In this document: in pieces, positions 39,501-52,166 of the stretch
Numbering within the stretch: the first letter of the stretch is position 1
How the letters are laid out: every line of letters begins with the position of its first letter
Origin: Tetrahymena elliotti 4EA
Lineage: Eukaryota; Ciliophora; Oligohymenophorea; Hymenostomatida; Tetrahymenidae
NCBI GenBank assembly: GCA_000231825.2
Contig: JH720337.1
Coordinates: 665,122 to 729,121, forward strand
DNA: 64,000 nucleotides
Direction of reading: 5' to 3'
Notes under the pieces: model-generated
The model's database searches: none
The model's input: the letters and a program-made list of their open reading frames with translations, nothing else
What the model was told of the DNA's origin: nothing
Program-made: the position numbers and the translations under genes

Positions 39501-41384
39501 GATAAAAGCATTCATATTTGACTATGCTAAGTTTTATGGATTGTTGTAATTCTAAACCTATGATTAAGATACATTATTTTATAACTATTACTAATTATGA
39601 GGGGACTAAATTCCATGACCGTAATATAAAGATGCCATACCCTAACTATTTGTCTTTTTTTCTATCTTAATGCAAAGTATTTCAAACTGAAGTGTTTTTA
39701 CATTTTTGTAAACACTCCTTTAACTTAAATATAAATTTAATGCTTCCCTATACTTATTTTAGGTATCAAGTAAGTTTTTGCTCCATAACTTTGAAATTCT
39801 TGCTAAATAATAGATGTAAACTATCTTATTGCTTGCTTGATCCTACAAATTTTTAAGTCTTGAATTAAATTAGTCAAAGCTCTTTTAGAAATGCTCATTT
39901 ACTTATTATCTATTTTAACATAGGAATGAAAAAGGTTAAAATAATTTTAAATAAAAATAAATCAAAAGAAAATTACTCAGTATATTAGTAGTTTAGCTTT
40001 CTTTTCAATTTTGCAGCAACATAGTTTGCGTATGCATAATTATTTTCATTTTCTTTTGGCATGCTTAACTCATTATTGATTGATTCTAAAGCTAAACTTA
40101 AATTAACAGGAATTCCACCTAACCCTTTTTCATAAATTTCGCTTCTTATTCTCATTGTAAGAGAATAATGGAGAGATGAAGATAAAATAAAGAACTTTTT
40201 TTAGAATAAAAATTCATTCACTTGAAAAACTAAACCTAAGAGATCTGCTTTGTCAGGCCCTCCAAAAAATTTGAGGAAATTATACATCTCATAGAATACT
40301 TAGCGTCCGTTTTAGAAGAAAAAATGATCTCTTTAAGCTTTTGAAAGCAATTCAAATTCCTTAAATAAGAGATTTAAAGCAGACCTAAAACCTTCTTTCT
40401 TTGCATTTATACAAATATCTATTATCAATTTTAAATTCCTATTATTTATAGAATTCTTTTGAATTAGGAGATAGTATAAATAGATTAAGCAGAATTAGTC
40501 TCCAAATGTTTTAATCTGATTTTCCAAAGCCATTAACAGCATATCATACTTTTCTTATTAATGAAGCTGCAACTAACAATACTAATAATCAAACATCAAA
40601 GTGTAAACTCTTTTCATTTCGTTGCTGAAATAAGCTCCTCCATATCTCTAAATTAAAATATCACTTAGCTTATGACCTTCTTCGTAAACTAAAATCACAC
40701 TTTCCATTTACTTATGTATATCAAGTAGATTTCCTTAATACTATACATCTATTAATGTGGCTGACATAACCAAAAAAAATAAAGCTTTCTGTTTATCAAC
40801 CTTTTTTATAAATTAAAAATTATTTTGAAAATTCTATGAAATTTAAAATTTTATTTGTGGCTGCTTTCATCTTAAAATCCCTTTGTTTAACTCTTTAAAT
40901 AAGATTAATGTTTTGAGATGATTTATTTTTTATATTGTAACAACAAAATAATTTATTTTGCAAAATATTTTATTCAATTTTCTACCTTAACTTTACACCT
41001 ATTTTTAGGATTTGACTGTGTTGCTGCAATTTTGTAGGCACATAAGGAGTCTTAATTCTCTTCAAACCCTTACAAAAATATCTCATAAGCTTTAATTGGA
41101 TCAGGCCTTAATGGAGGGATACCACATTCAAAATACAGTCCTCTAATAAAGTAATAGAATTAACATAATGGAGGTTTCTCATGTACTAAGTGATATTTTT
41201 TAGGAGTAGGCCTTGCAGGAGTTAATTTCTTTTGAATTGCTTTTCGATTGGCTTCGATTTCTTCATCTTTAACAAAATGTTTCATCATATCTAAATTTAA
41301 GTAGACCTCAAACATTCTCCTCCAATCAGGCTCAGTAATGTTCAAGATCAAATTTTTGGAACTCAAGTTGATTTTTTTAATCAT
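36585..41384 (-). CDS. Giant Sel1-like / Q-N-rich / pseudokinase protein
   Basis: About 1536 residues in three exons: 40986-41384, 39977-40863, 36585-39909; all phases fit. Residues 1-430 are helical: FYYFIRGLYFECGIPPL with PIKAYEIFLQGFEEN is Sel1/TPR-like, followed by long helix-rich text (LIIDICINAKKEGFRSALNL, EALNLYLSQRSVYKNV). From about 519 to 960 the chain is almost pure Asn/Gln/Ser. From about 980 to 1380 a kinase-like domain follows: MIKRTFFDPKDVIILDF, then IFHLNLKPSNILFD, YLSGWEI, GYTPPEV, SSDVWSLGMIFHYLFF. HRD is HLN and DFG is SGW, so it is a pseudokinase. An Asn-rich tail ends at TGA. The frame passes uninterrupted through an ATG at 39638, with no spacer, so I treat it as one gene; two abutting genes is the alternative. 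The N-terminal domain family is uncertain. Confidence 0.75.
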
Positions 41385-42536
41385 GAATGACTTTTATAAT
41401 CAATTTACTATCTTCCTTGACCTATAAATAAAGGTATTTGTGATATCTTCTTGTAACCTATTTATTGATAAAATTTATTATATTCTACTCCTTTAGTTCT
41501 TTGCTTTTTTACTGTTATTATATTACCTTTTTGATTTATGAATGATTTTAAACGTTTATAATTCCTTTCTTTGTTTTTGTAATTGAAAGTTTTCTATACA
41601 CCTCAGTTTAATTGCTTTTTTAGGCTCTTTTCCTAAATAATTAGATGGATGATGAATGCAAGCTCTGAGTGTTAAAAAGAGAAAAAAGAAAGTACTTATC
41701 TTATATGTGATCTTATTGATTAAATTTTGTACCAACGTTCTATTAGTTAGATTAATTTTACTTTCTTCAAATTTTCAACGAATAATTCATTCTAATTTTT
41801 CAAAATCTCTCAATTCAATGAATAAATCAAAATGCATACTGAATTACAGCCTAAAAACAATTTCAATACTTAATATAGACCTGAATAAATTTTAAGTGCC
41901 AATAACCAATAATAATTGTAATTTATATTTATTTCTTCTTAGTTCAAATAAAAATATACTTACTTCTTTAAATTTTATTATTTTAAAAATTAAAATTTTA
42001 GTTAAATAGTTTCAAATTATATTTATTTGTTAAAATCCTTAGAGTTAATTGAGTATTTTAAGCCTCATTTTAATAAAAAAACTCTAAACTAAAAATAATA
42101 TGACCAAATCTTTTTGGAGCTTGCTTCTTCAATCTAAAAAATTTTAATTTTAAAAGGAACGAAGAATTAATTTTTCTTGTCAATTTATAGAAGCTTGTGA
42201 TTAAAAATAAACTTACAAAATAATTTATATATTATTAATTATTTTGGTATTCCATTTTCTTTTTGTTTCTATGCTCTCAATTAAAGCACAAGCCTGTGAT
42301 TATATTTTTAGGAGTTTTAAGCAATTTTATATGTATTTGGTTTAGGATTTTTAGAATATATCTTATCTTAAAAAATTCTAAAAATAAAATAAATTCTGAC
42401 AACATAAAATTTTTAATGATTGATTATTTCTTAATCCAAACAAATTTTTTAATTCTAAAGTAATGAATAGATTAAATGTAAATGATTAAAAATATATTAA
42501 GCAGAAAAAATAATTTATAATTTTTTTCAGGCTATT
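41385..42536. other. Intergenic spacer between divergent/tandem minus-strand genes
   Basis: AT-rich. ATG frames near 41656 and 42263 are open for 65-80 codons, but are Leu/Ile/Lys-rich without motifs. Nothing supportable. Confidence 0.45.
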
Positions 42537-43503
42537 TCACTTTCTCATTGTTCCTTTGTGCTTAACAAAAGCATCGGTAAATGAATTAATATCGTTTTTC
42601 TTAACATGATATTTCATGTCTGTATTTTTGATCATCTTTTCTTTTTCTTATGTGTGTTCTATTAATAAATAGTTACAAAATAAATAAATAAAATTGCTCT
42701 TAGTTTACTGTGTTCTAAATTTGTAATTAATTTACAGTAGTTATTTAAATATGAAGATTACTTGTTATCATTTTATACTCCTTCAAACATTAATGAAACG
42801 TGATCTTTAGTATAAAAATTAACTCTTTTTTAGTTCTCTTCTATCTCCTGCTTCTTTTATCCTTTATTTTTCAATAAATATATGCTTTTACATCATTTTT
42901 AATTTTAATAATTATTACCATTATACTATTCTTTTAGTTTTTATGACTTTCTCATTTCTTTTACCTCATCAAACTGTTGATTTGTCTTTTAATTAAAGTC
43001 TTTGTAAGTTGTATTAACTTTGTGTGTATCTTTAAACCCTTGAGAAATAGTTCTACCAACTTCATTTATGGTATCACTGTTCAAATATGGTAGCTATTTT
43101 ATTTCTGCTGTTCTACCTAAATTTGTTTCTTAAAATATTAATTGTGTTCTAGCTTCTTAAGGATCAACTCCAGCATCTATTAAATCATCCTCTTATTTAT
43201 TATATTCATTAGCTTTCTTTTATAATGTTTGTATTTTGATTCTTTTCTCTTAAAAATTCATTGTTAGGCTTTAAGTATAGTTTAATATCTACTCTAAAAT
43301 AATCAATACTCAGTCAAATAATAAAATAATAATTTCTATCAGTAGAAATTAAGAATTAAGCTTTTTGAAGCGCAATATATCTTATCTATTATTAATTACA
43401 AATAAACTCTCTCTTATTTCAGCGAATCTAAATCAATGCGTTTTACTTAACTTGTAAATTAATTTCATTCAAAATAAAAAATAAAATCAATTACCTTCTT
43501 CAT
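42537..43503 (-). CDS. Unrecognised small charged protein, four exons
   Basis: 209 residues; exons 43495-43503 (MKK), 42919-43291, 42736-42861, 42537-42658; phases fit throughout. Seen: QEKRIKIQTLQKKANEYNKQEDDLIDAGVDPQEARTQ in two helical-looking stretches, ETNLGRTAEIKQLPYL, NEVGRTISQGFKDTHKVN, a Lys/Glu-rich middle (EVKEMRKSQKLKEQYN) and a basic end, DAFVKHKGTMRK. Helix-rich, hydrophilic, with no membrane segment or signal peptide. The helix pattern could suit a coiled-coil or vesicle/cilium adaptor, but I recognise no family. The nine-base first exon and its 203-nt intron are the least certain part; the ATG inside exon 2 (MNFQEKR) is the alternative start. Confidence 0.68.
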
Positions 43504-44188
43504 TCTTTAACGTTTCTTAAAAAAAATTCAAATATTTCACTCAAAAAATGGGTTAAATTTTCTTCATAATGAATTGAAAAAGCAAAACAAATTGTAAATT
43601 TATTGATTTTTATCAAATTTTTTTATTGCTTAAAAGTGATATTAATTTCTAATAATGATTTTATTGGATATTACCATAATATCTCAAAATTTTTAATGAG
43701 TGAGTTGACAAGGAATCACCTATTTTTTTAAAAAAATAAATTTCAATATTCCTAATCCTCATCTATTGCCAAGATGAGTAAATAGTAGAGCTATTACAGT
43801 ATTTGAAAATACTAATCTTAATATCCTAAAAATTAACTTTAATTATTATTTATATTTGAAATACTTATATTTTTTTCTTTGTTTAATATAAATTTACATG
43901 ATAGTATGTTATTATATTTAGAATATTTAAAAGGATAAAATTTTAGAATCCCTTTTTTTCTATCATATCTGATATTAATTAGTTGCTTGCTGCTTGCTTA
44001 GAGAGTACGCCAAATATTTTTTGATAGTATCCTGATCTCCTTTCCTTTTATTTAACTTCTTGATTTATTTATATGAAGAAGTAATAGATAACCAATTTTT
44101 TGTTAAGTAATAAGACTACTTGATAAAAATAAATAATCGAATTAATTAATTAATTAAATAAATAAAGCATATTTTGAATATTTTTGAA
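43504..44188. other. Intergenic spacer with two short hairpins
   Basis: Divergent promoter region between a minus- and a plus-strand gene. It contains CTCATC/GATGAG (43758-43778) and AGTATTT/AAATACT (43798-43813) hairpins in succession. Confidence 0.5.
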
Positions 44189-46030
44189 ATGGAATAATAG
44201 CTAAGCTTGAGTGGTAATGAGCAGAATTACTACAATAAGATTTACAAAAAAGTAATAGAGTAATATAATGTTATTACATAAAGTATTATGAATAGCATAC
44301 TAATAAAAAAAGGAGATATTTAGTAAAAAGATGTAGCAAAGTATATATTAGATTAATCAATAAAGTTAAGTAATTCAAAGAGTGACAGTATAAATAAAAA
44401 CGGATTTATGTTAATCATGAAGTACTTATCGGTTTATTAAAGTGGTAAGAACTTAAAAGAAATAGACATATTTACTATTTAAACAACAAACCTCCCAAAA
44501 TTAAGCAGCAAAAAAGCAAAAGAAAAGAAAGAGAGAGAAATGGAATCTATATTAAACCTTAGCAAATTAAATTATAGCTAATTAGGAGAAGAGGAAAAAG
44601 AAGAATCCAAGGAGGATTCAAATAAAAATAACAACAATAGCTATTATAATAATAACAATTATAATCAAAATTAAATTAATCCAAAGTTAGAAATGAGTGT
44701 TATTGATGTGAACTAAAGAAAATTTTCTTTTTCTGATAATATTGAGAATCCTAATAACCCTCCAAATGATCTTGCAGATACAGCTTAATTTTAAAATAGG
44801 GATGAAAACCAATTTGATAATAAAGAGCAAAATAATTTAGAAAATCAAATTACTGATGAAGTTTTTATGTCTTTAAATTTTTCCAAAATTTAGAATATCA
44901 GCAAAATTTATCTTTCTTAAATAAACAATTTCACTACAGATGGTAGTAATAAGGTTAAAAAACCTAAAATTGAAATTAGAGATTTTACTATAAAAGAAGG
45001 AACTTTTATGTCAAAGAGTTATATTTTGTATAATATACACTATGGAGAGTAGTCTGAGAAAGTAGAAAGAAGGTTTAAGGAATTTGAGGAACTTAACAAT
45101 TATTTAATTTCTAAAAAGGAATATAAAGGATTGATTATACCTAAACTGCCTCCTAAGCAAATAAATATTAGCTAATTAATAGGTACATAAATCTAAGATA
45201 GTGAATTTCAAATAAAGCGTATGGCTGATTTAGAAGATTATTTAAATAAAATAAATAGCAGCATTAAACTCTCTGAAGATCCTTACTTTATCTAATTTGT
45301 TTCTAATAAAAATTCTTTCACTCCAATCAATTAAAATACTAAGTTCAGCTAAGTGGCTTCATGGTGTTATTCAATAGCTAACTAAAGTTTACAAGAAAAT
45401 TCAGATTACTTATAAGCAAAAATCATTCATTTATTTAATGATTACTATAAAAATGATTAACAAGAGCATTCTGATACAGAAGAGATTGATCAAATAATAC
45501 TATAAATCAATAAATATTAACAACATGTTGATAATCTATAATAAATTCTCTATGATTAATACTAAATGGAAAAATAAAAGAGAGAGACAATTCAATCTTT
45601 ATCTAAAATATAAGAGGAGCCCTTTGAATAAATTTAAGAACTAGAAAATTTCCTTGTATTACATTCTATTCATTATAAAGATAATGCTGATAAAAAAAAG
45701 GAAATTTGGAAGGAATTCAGAAGTCTTTATTCACAAATAGAAAGCGCAAAGTAGTCTCATGATATGCTACTTCAACAAATCAAACACTAACAATTCCTAA
45801 ATCAGTTAAAGTAAAAAAAGATATAAAACCAGCAATCAAATAACTAGGAATAAAAGTAAAAAATAAAATAAATTGATCAAGAAATTCTAGAGAGTGAATA
45901 AGAAATAAAACACACAAAAGAACTTCTAAAATAAGAGTTAAGCAAATTTTTAGAAACTTTAAAGAATAAGATAAGAGAATCACTTGAAATATTCTAAAAA
46001 AAAACAATAGAAGAATTAGATAACAAATGA
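44189..46030 (+). CDS. PX-domain sorting nexin
   Basis: 613 residues, one exon, TGA stop. Residues 1-250 are Asn/Ser/Lys-rich. A PX (phox-homology) domain spans about 256-375: KPKIEIRDFTIKEGTF, SYILYNIHY, VERRFKEFEELNNYLISK (the RRFKEF phosphoinositide-binding signature), IIPKLPPKQI (the Pro-rich loop), QIKRMADLEDYL, and ending DPYFIQFVS. The C-terminal 235 residues are long, charged and helical, rich in Glu, Lys, Gln (many TAA/TAG Gln codons), consistent with the BAR-like coiled coil of sorting nexins. The family binds PI3P on endosomes and shapes or sorts tubules. Basic Arg-Arg of the PX pocket is present, so lipid binding is expected. No other domain seen. Confidence 0.92.
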
Positions 46031-47477
46031 GTATTCAAACTTTAATTTTTCTTCTAATATATAATTAAAGTCTTTCCATCTATTTATCTTTCAATATTGT
46101 CCTTTTTAAATAATTTCTTATTTTTTCAATATAAAATTCATAAAAAAATATTTTTTGTTTCTAAAAAAATATATTTATGTTGAATGAATTAAATTTCTTA
46201 TTCAAATCAATTTAAAAACAAAATCAAATTGCTTTTAATAAAATCTATTTCTTTAACAAAATAAAGACTTTTAATGTTTATTACAACATCTGCGTTTAAT
46301 CTCATATTTATAAATTATTAGAATTTGACGTTTTAAGCTTTTAGTATTTATGTTTTCTATTTTGGAACACTTATTTTCATTTTTTTTAGGAAATATCAAA
46401 GTTAGTATAAAAAACAGCATTTAAAAATTAAAATAGTATTTATTCTATTTTCATTTATTTTACATCTAAAATATAACCTTTTTTTCAGAATAATCTATTC
46501 ATATTTAAATCTTTCAAATAAAAGTATTCAATACAAATGTTTTGTTAAGTATTCCTTCAAAAAGTTTTTTTAAAAAATACATAAAGGCAAGAATACTACA
46601 AAGTATTTACTTTTTGTGTTTTTGTGGAAAATATGATTTGTAGATCTTTAGTACAGTTGTAGGAAGAGTATTAATTATTTTTATTAACTATAGAAATAGA
46701 ATATTTTAACTTAAAAGAAAGTAAAATGCTAAGAAAGATACCATAATTTTAATTTGATATCTTTCTAAAATTTAATAACCACAAATTTAAATTAGTTTTA
46801 TTTTAAGAAACCCAAATAAGAATACTAATTATTTTAATAGCCAATTTATAAAATATTTTTATCAGGTAAACAGTTGTTTACTTAATATATAAATAAAATA
46901 GTACGTTTTACTAGATAAAAATCTATATAAAAAAAGAGGAGGTCTAAAGGAAATACCAGTACTTGATCATATAGATTATAAAAATTTTTATAATTTCTAT
47001 TTTACATCTAAATCAGGTTTTAATTCTGTCAAAAATACACTTTTTTTAACAAAAAACAAAAAATTATGAAACATTATTCTTTTATGTTTAGGCTGGGAAA
47101 AACAACAACTTTTACATTTTTTAAAAAAAGTTATGAAGTAATTTAAATATTGATGATTATGGGGAATTGAATTGATTGATTGATAAATATTTTTTTGGGA
47201 TTTAAAAATCATAAAAGTGTAAGAATGTTTAATGTGATTGTGTAAAAACTAAAGAAAAAATGACAATATTTCATGTAGAAAAGAAAATTTAGAGTGATTT
47301 TTATAACTATGTTTTCAATATAAAAAATAATATAAATATAAATAAATTATTTGATTATTAATATTTCTTCATTTTTATAATATATATATTAGTGACTTTT
47401 TTTATATCAGATTTTCTTATTTGTATAACCACTTAAGTGGTATTTTTCTACATAATTAACAAAATAAAATAGAAAAT
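46031..47477. other. Intergenic desert
   Basis: AT-rich region between convergent genes; only short frames, no motif. Confidence 0.45.
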
Positions 47478-48659
47478 TCATATAAACTGCCCATTTGTTT
47501 CTTTGAGATATTTGATAATACTTTGTATTTCTTAGATTTGTTCATTTTATTCTGATTGTAAATTTTTCTAATGATTATTAATTTTTAACTTTACTTGTTC
47601 TAGCATTTTAAGTGAGAGAAATACTATCACTATGCAGATTATTATGATAAAAACAACTATGTAAAAATTAGTCAATGCTTTAGGAATAGATATTGATTAT
47701 TTATTGATTTCTTGCATCAATTATACAAAAAAGTATAGCATCAAACCTATCAAGGCTAATAGAAACACTAGACAAGGCATTAATTCTCTGTATCTACTCC
47801 AGTTCCGGTATTTAAAAAGAGATAGAGAGTAAGCAGTCATGCAAATTTTACAGCTTATGTTTTAATTTTGATTTTCAGCTAAGTCACATATATTTTTTCT
47901 TATTTCATCTTCAAGGCACGTATTATGTACCCAGTAGTTAGGTCCTGAGCAGCTACATGGATTAATAACTTTGTATTCTTTATTTTCAGTTTTAAATCCT
48001 TCTTTCTTGCAAATACGACAAATGATAGAATATTGCTATTTAAATATTTCATAAATATCTGATGAATTATCTTTGAATTCTGTACAATAATTATGATTTT
48101 GATCTTAGTCTTAATTATTATTTTGTGTGCTTATATTACTTTCCAAATCGCAATTAGTTATTGTCTACACTATTTTGTGAATGCTTATAATTTTTAATTT
48201 TTAATTTTTAGATGAATCAACTTCAGATTACTAGGATTGTACTGAGTTTTAATCACCCTTTATAGTTTTCAGCTCAAGCATTCTCAAATAATTTTAAATG
48301 CAATGAGATTTTTAATAATAAGGTTATTAAGGTTTTATAGTAAGCCTGCTTTCTGTACTCTTTTTAGATTCTTCTGATTGTAAGAAAGGGTTTATTTACT
48401 AAGGAGATGAATCAATATATGACTTGTCAACATTTAGATTCTTTTTAATTTCCTCAGTACCACACTATGGTCCATAAGATAGCTCGCTCTTATTTTTTAA
48501 TATTAGCTTCTATATATTTCTTTAAGTGTTAGAAAGGTCTGAGTCATCTCCATTTGATGGTTTATCAAACATACCTATCTATTACCCATATGACTTACAT
48601 ATATCAGGGGAGCACTAAAAAGTGAAATCAGGATTATTTTTGCTGCTGTTGCTGCTCAT
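47478..48659 (-). CDS. Membrane-anchored RING-CH (MARCH-type) E3 ubiquitin ligase
   Basis: 393 residues, single exon. The N-terminal 200 residues are Ser/Asn/Gln-rich. A RING-variant (C4HC3) domain begins at Cys214: CRICKKEG, then NPCSCSGPNYWVHNTCLED, then SCKICMTAY. That is C-x2-C ... C-x-C ... H-x2-C ... C-x2-C, the order special to RING-CH ligases. Two membrane segments follow directly (MPCLVFLLALIGLMLYFFV and FYIVVFIIIICIVIVFLSL), with a short cytosolic helical tail. MARCH proteins ubiquitinate membrane cargo and steer endocytic trafficking; this fits its length and layout. All zinc ligands are present, so it should be active. The WVH and CLE contacts typical of the family are seen. Confidence 0.92.
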
Positions 48660-49464
48660 CTTAGAAATTTAAGTATGCTTTATGCTATTATAAGATGAGA
48701 TGAATTTGATTTGATCTTTTTACCAGAACAATATTATTATTTTATATTTATTTTTTTTATAAATTTCTCTTCTGGAATAGTTGGTTTTATAATAAAATTA
48801 AACAAATTAATATTATATATGGCTTACAGTCATCAGCTTGAGTAATAAATTTACAAATTAATCTTTTTAAAAAAGATACATCTAGGATACATAAAAATTT
48901 GGGAAGTTTTTAAAAAACTTAAAATTAAATAAAGAACAATTTAATCAATAAATTAGGATTAAAACAGTATATAGTAAGCTCAATCTAAATTATAAGAAAA
49001 AATAGAATCTTATTAACTAAGTAAATCTTTTTTAGCACCGATATCTTTTTTACTTATTTTCTATCTTTAAAAATGAAATTATATTATTTTATTCATAAGC
49101 ATTAAATTAAGAAATTACAAATTCAAAACAAAACATATTAAAATTTTGTAAATTTTATTAAAATAGTTTTGATTTAGCGAATATTAAACTATAAATTAAT
49201 ACGACTTTTATTGGAATATTTAAAATACTTAATAGTGCCATTGAAATAATTTATATTAAGGGCTTTAAAAAATTATTTCATAGTATATTTAATAAAGGAT
49301 ATGTTTTATCCATTTACTACTAATTTTTTGTCAAATGATTATAAAAAAGTATATTTTGTTTAGTTTCAATTAGTTTTTAGTTTATGTTTGCTATCAAATA
49401 ACTAAATAAATTGTTGCAAAGACTTGATTAGATTAACTTTTGATTAATTTAAGATATTTTTTAT
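48660..49464. other. Intergenic spacer, divergent promoters
   Basis: AT-rich; separates the minus-strand RING-CH gene from the plus-strand gene at 49465. No motif recognised. Confidence 0.45.
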
Positions 49465-51843
49465 ATGAATGAATACTCAAAGCTATTAGAATATAACAAT
49501 TAATTAAAAAATTAGCTAATAAATAGATTTAAAATGTAATAGTAACTAAATATTTCCTAAAAATTTTCTAATGGCTCCTCTAATACTATTAGCAAATAAG
49601 GAGGAAAAGAAATCTAAGAATATGTTCTAAACCATGATGATAGATAAGTTTTTTTGTAGATAGTTCACATTATTGATAATGATTAGAAATTTAAATTTTA
49701 ATTAGATAAAATAAGAGAGAAAAATGAAAGTCAAATATTGATTTTCCCTTTTAAACTTGAAAATATGAAGTTAGATGATAATGATGATGATCACTAAATT
49801 AATATGGAGGTTTAAAATTAGTTAAAAAATATTTTATCTTTTAAAAATTTGTTAAATTAAAAAGATTTTTAAGATCAATAATAATTTATTAAATGCATGA
49901 AATAGTGTATTTAACTTTTTTAAGAAATATAAGAATAAGCACCAAACTAACTTTATCAAAGAGATTTCTTTGAACTTTGTTTTATTTAATAGAATCCTTA
50001 AAAATGCTAGGTATTGTTAGTGCCAACCTTTATCCAAATTAACAAAAATCCAAATTGCGAGTAGTAATTTATCATTGTAATGCACCAGATGATTTATGAA
50101 ATTTAGTAAAAAAATGAATAATAATTTTGGGAATAAACTAACAAAGTAAATTGGGATATCTTATTTAAGAATGCCTAAAGTAGCACTGATTAATTGAGTA
50201 TAAAAAATTTATCTTTTGAAAACCTAAAAGAAAACTAAGAAATAAAATTAGCATTTCTTAATTCTCACTTTGCGATATACATATGTACTAATTTAGAAGA
50301 AAAAGATAATCAAAAAGTTTATTTGCTTTTATTCATTCTATCTAAATGTATTTAAAATGAAAATAAAAACTCAACTTAAAATTTATCATTTTTCTACTAA
50401 GATTAGTACCAAAACTTAGAAGCAGATTTTGATGCTGAAAAAGTTTTTTTAGTTTCAGAGATGAAAAAAATTGAAGGTTAAACAGCAAAAGATTTATTAG
50501 AGCAGTATGAAAGTTAATAAAATCCAAAGATAATATAATTGCACTAAGGATTAAATAAAAATTTTTTTTTTCTTTAAAGATAATACTTTACTAAAGAATT
50601 TTAGTAGTGTAATGAATGTACTCAAAAATGTATTAATAAAAATGATACTTAAACTAAATAGTTCATCTAGTATCTAAAAGAAATATCCAAAATCAAAGAA
50701 AATGTAAATAAAACAGACCAATAATAGATTATTAAATAAAAAGATTCAAAAAAAATTAGAATCTTACTTAAGAATTAAAAATATTAAATTTCATACAAAT
50801 CATAATGTTTAGATATAAAATATGATTGCCCAAATAATTCAAATTAGTTTCATTTAATTTATTTGAATAAAGATTATATTTATCAAAAAAAATATGAATC
50901 TAATAATATTATTGCAAATGGCATAGATTTTAAACAATTAATAGAACAAATCAAAAATTCAAAAGAGTATGCAGCATAATGTTTATCTTTAATATTATCA
51001 CTCCTAAGTTATCTTATTAGAGAAGAATAATAAATTTATCATTTCTGCAAAAAGTATATTTAAATTAATGAGAATTTTTCATTAAGCTTCTTTTTATTTA
51101 TACCTGAGAAAGATGAAGAATTCTTCAGTCATATCCATAATAATAATAATAAATCAGTATATGATAACATAATCATCAAATCTAAAGATCGTATTGAAGC
51201 TACTTTAAAAATTTTTGGAGTTTTTATATTATAAATATTAGGAAAAAGGAGGGAAAGAATTTAAGATATCGTATCTAATTCATCTTTTACAAATTCATAA
51301 TCCTAGAAAGGACCTTACAAAGAAATTGAAAATTTAATTGTCAACACTTTATTCAATTAATAAGGATATTATACTTCTCATTAAAGAAATTTCATTGAAT
51401 AAATGAAAGAATAAATTGAGAAGTTGAAGGTTGATGAAGAAAAGAAAGAAATTTTTAACAAGTAAATTATTATTTTTTTTTTAATTTATTTACTTACTTA
51501 CTTTACAAAAAGAAAAATGCTAGGATTCTAATAACAACCTAAACTTGCATAAAATTCCTAAAATTTAGATGACACTCCAAATAAATTTGGTTAAAGGTAA
51601 TTTGGTTAAAGCACTATAAAGAAGTTATATTTTGATTTGATTAATTTTATTTTGTTTTAGTATCATCAAAACTTCTACTATTTTAGTGCTTAATTTTTTA
51701 TTTATTTGCTATTTAGTAATTTAAAATTTTATTTTTTATTTAAATAAAATAGAATAAAAACTTTTAATATTTGTATCAATTTTTAGTTTTAGATTCTTTT
51801 TATAAATAAAAATTTATAATTAGGTAGTGATATTTATTAATGA
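49465..51843 (+). CDS. Unrecognised large protein, possibly two exons
   Basis: About 665 codons in the first exon (49465-51461), then a likely 51-nt intron (GTAAAT...AAAAAG) keeping the frame, then a short second exon. The frame finally reaches TGA at 51841, but the true end may be earlier by another splice near 51596. Text is clearly protein-like: ICTNLEEKDNQKVYLLLFIL, FQQCNECTQKCINKND with paired cysteines (C-x2-C-x3-C), CLSLILSLLSYLIREE, FSLSFFLFIPEKDEEF, ATLKIFGVFILQILGKRRE. It is rich in Gln through TAA/TAG. No signal peptide or clear membrane anchor. I recognise no domain; a ciliate-specific protein is the default reading. The 3' end coordinates are the weakest part. Confidence 0.65.
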
Positions 51844-52060
51844 AAAATATAAAATATTTACTTTAATAACTCAATTTTTTTAAAAACAATTTTAAACTAT
51901 TTTAATTTTTTATTGTTTGATAAGAAAAATGTAATATTTAACTAAAATCAATTTATAATGAAAGTTAAGATTTATGGAGGAGAATTGATAGGGATTAATT
52001 TACAATGACGAATCATCAGTATACCAACAAAATAATAGGAAAGTAAATTTATAAGAAAAA
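51738..52060. repeat. Degenerate tandem repeat, unit 1
   Basis: Shares ordered blocks with 52167-52500: AATA(G)AATAAAAACTTTTAAT, TTTAGATTCTTT-like, a TTGATAAGA block, an AAGTTAAGATTTATGG-like block and AATAATAGGAAAGTAAATTT at the end. Overlaps the uncertain 3' end of the preceding gene. Confidence 0.6.
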
Positions 52061-52166
52061 ATTTATTTAATTCGTTTGTGTTTAAGCTCTACCAAAAATT
52101 AAAGCATTTTAACTCATAAATTTTTTATTTATTTTGGCTTTTTTGGATTAAATAGTGACTTTTTTT

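Noticed and set aside
39636..39638. Separate gene starting at the ATG at 39638
   Set aside because: The upstream exon runs into it in the same frame with no TGA and no A/T-rich spacer; kept as one gene, with the alternative noted.
36585..41384. PAN3 deadenylase subunit
   Set aside because: Q-rich N-terminus plus pseudokinase is reminiscent, but the zinc finger, the typical PAN3 kinase-like text and the C-terminal knob were not recognised.
41656..42200. Leu/Ile/Lys-rich frame downstream of the Sel1-pseudokinase gene start
   Set aside because: Composition is that of random A/T DNA read with a single stop codon; no motif and no consistent end.
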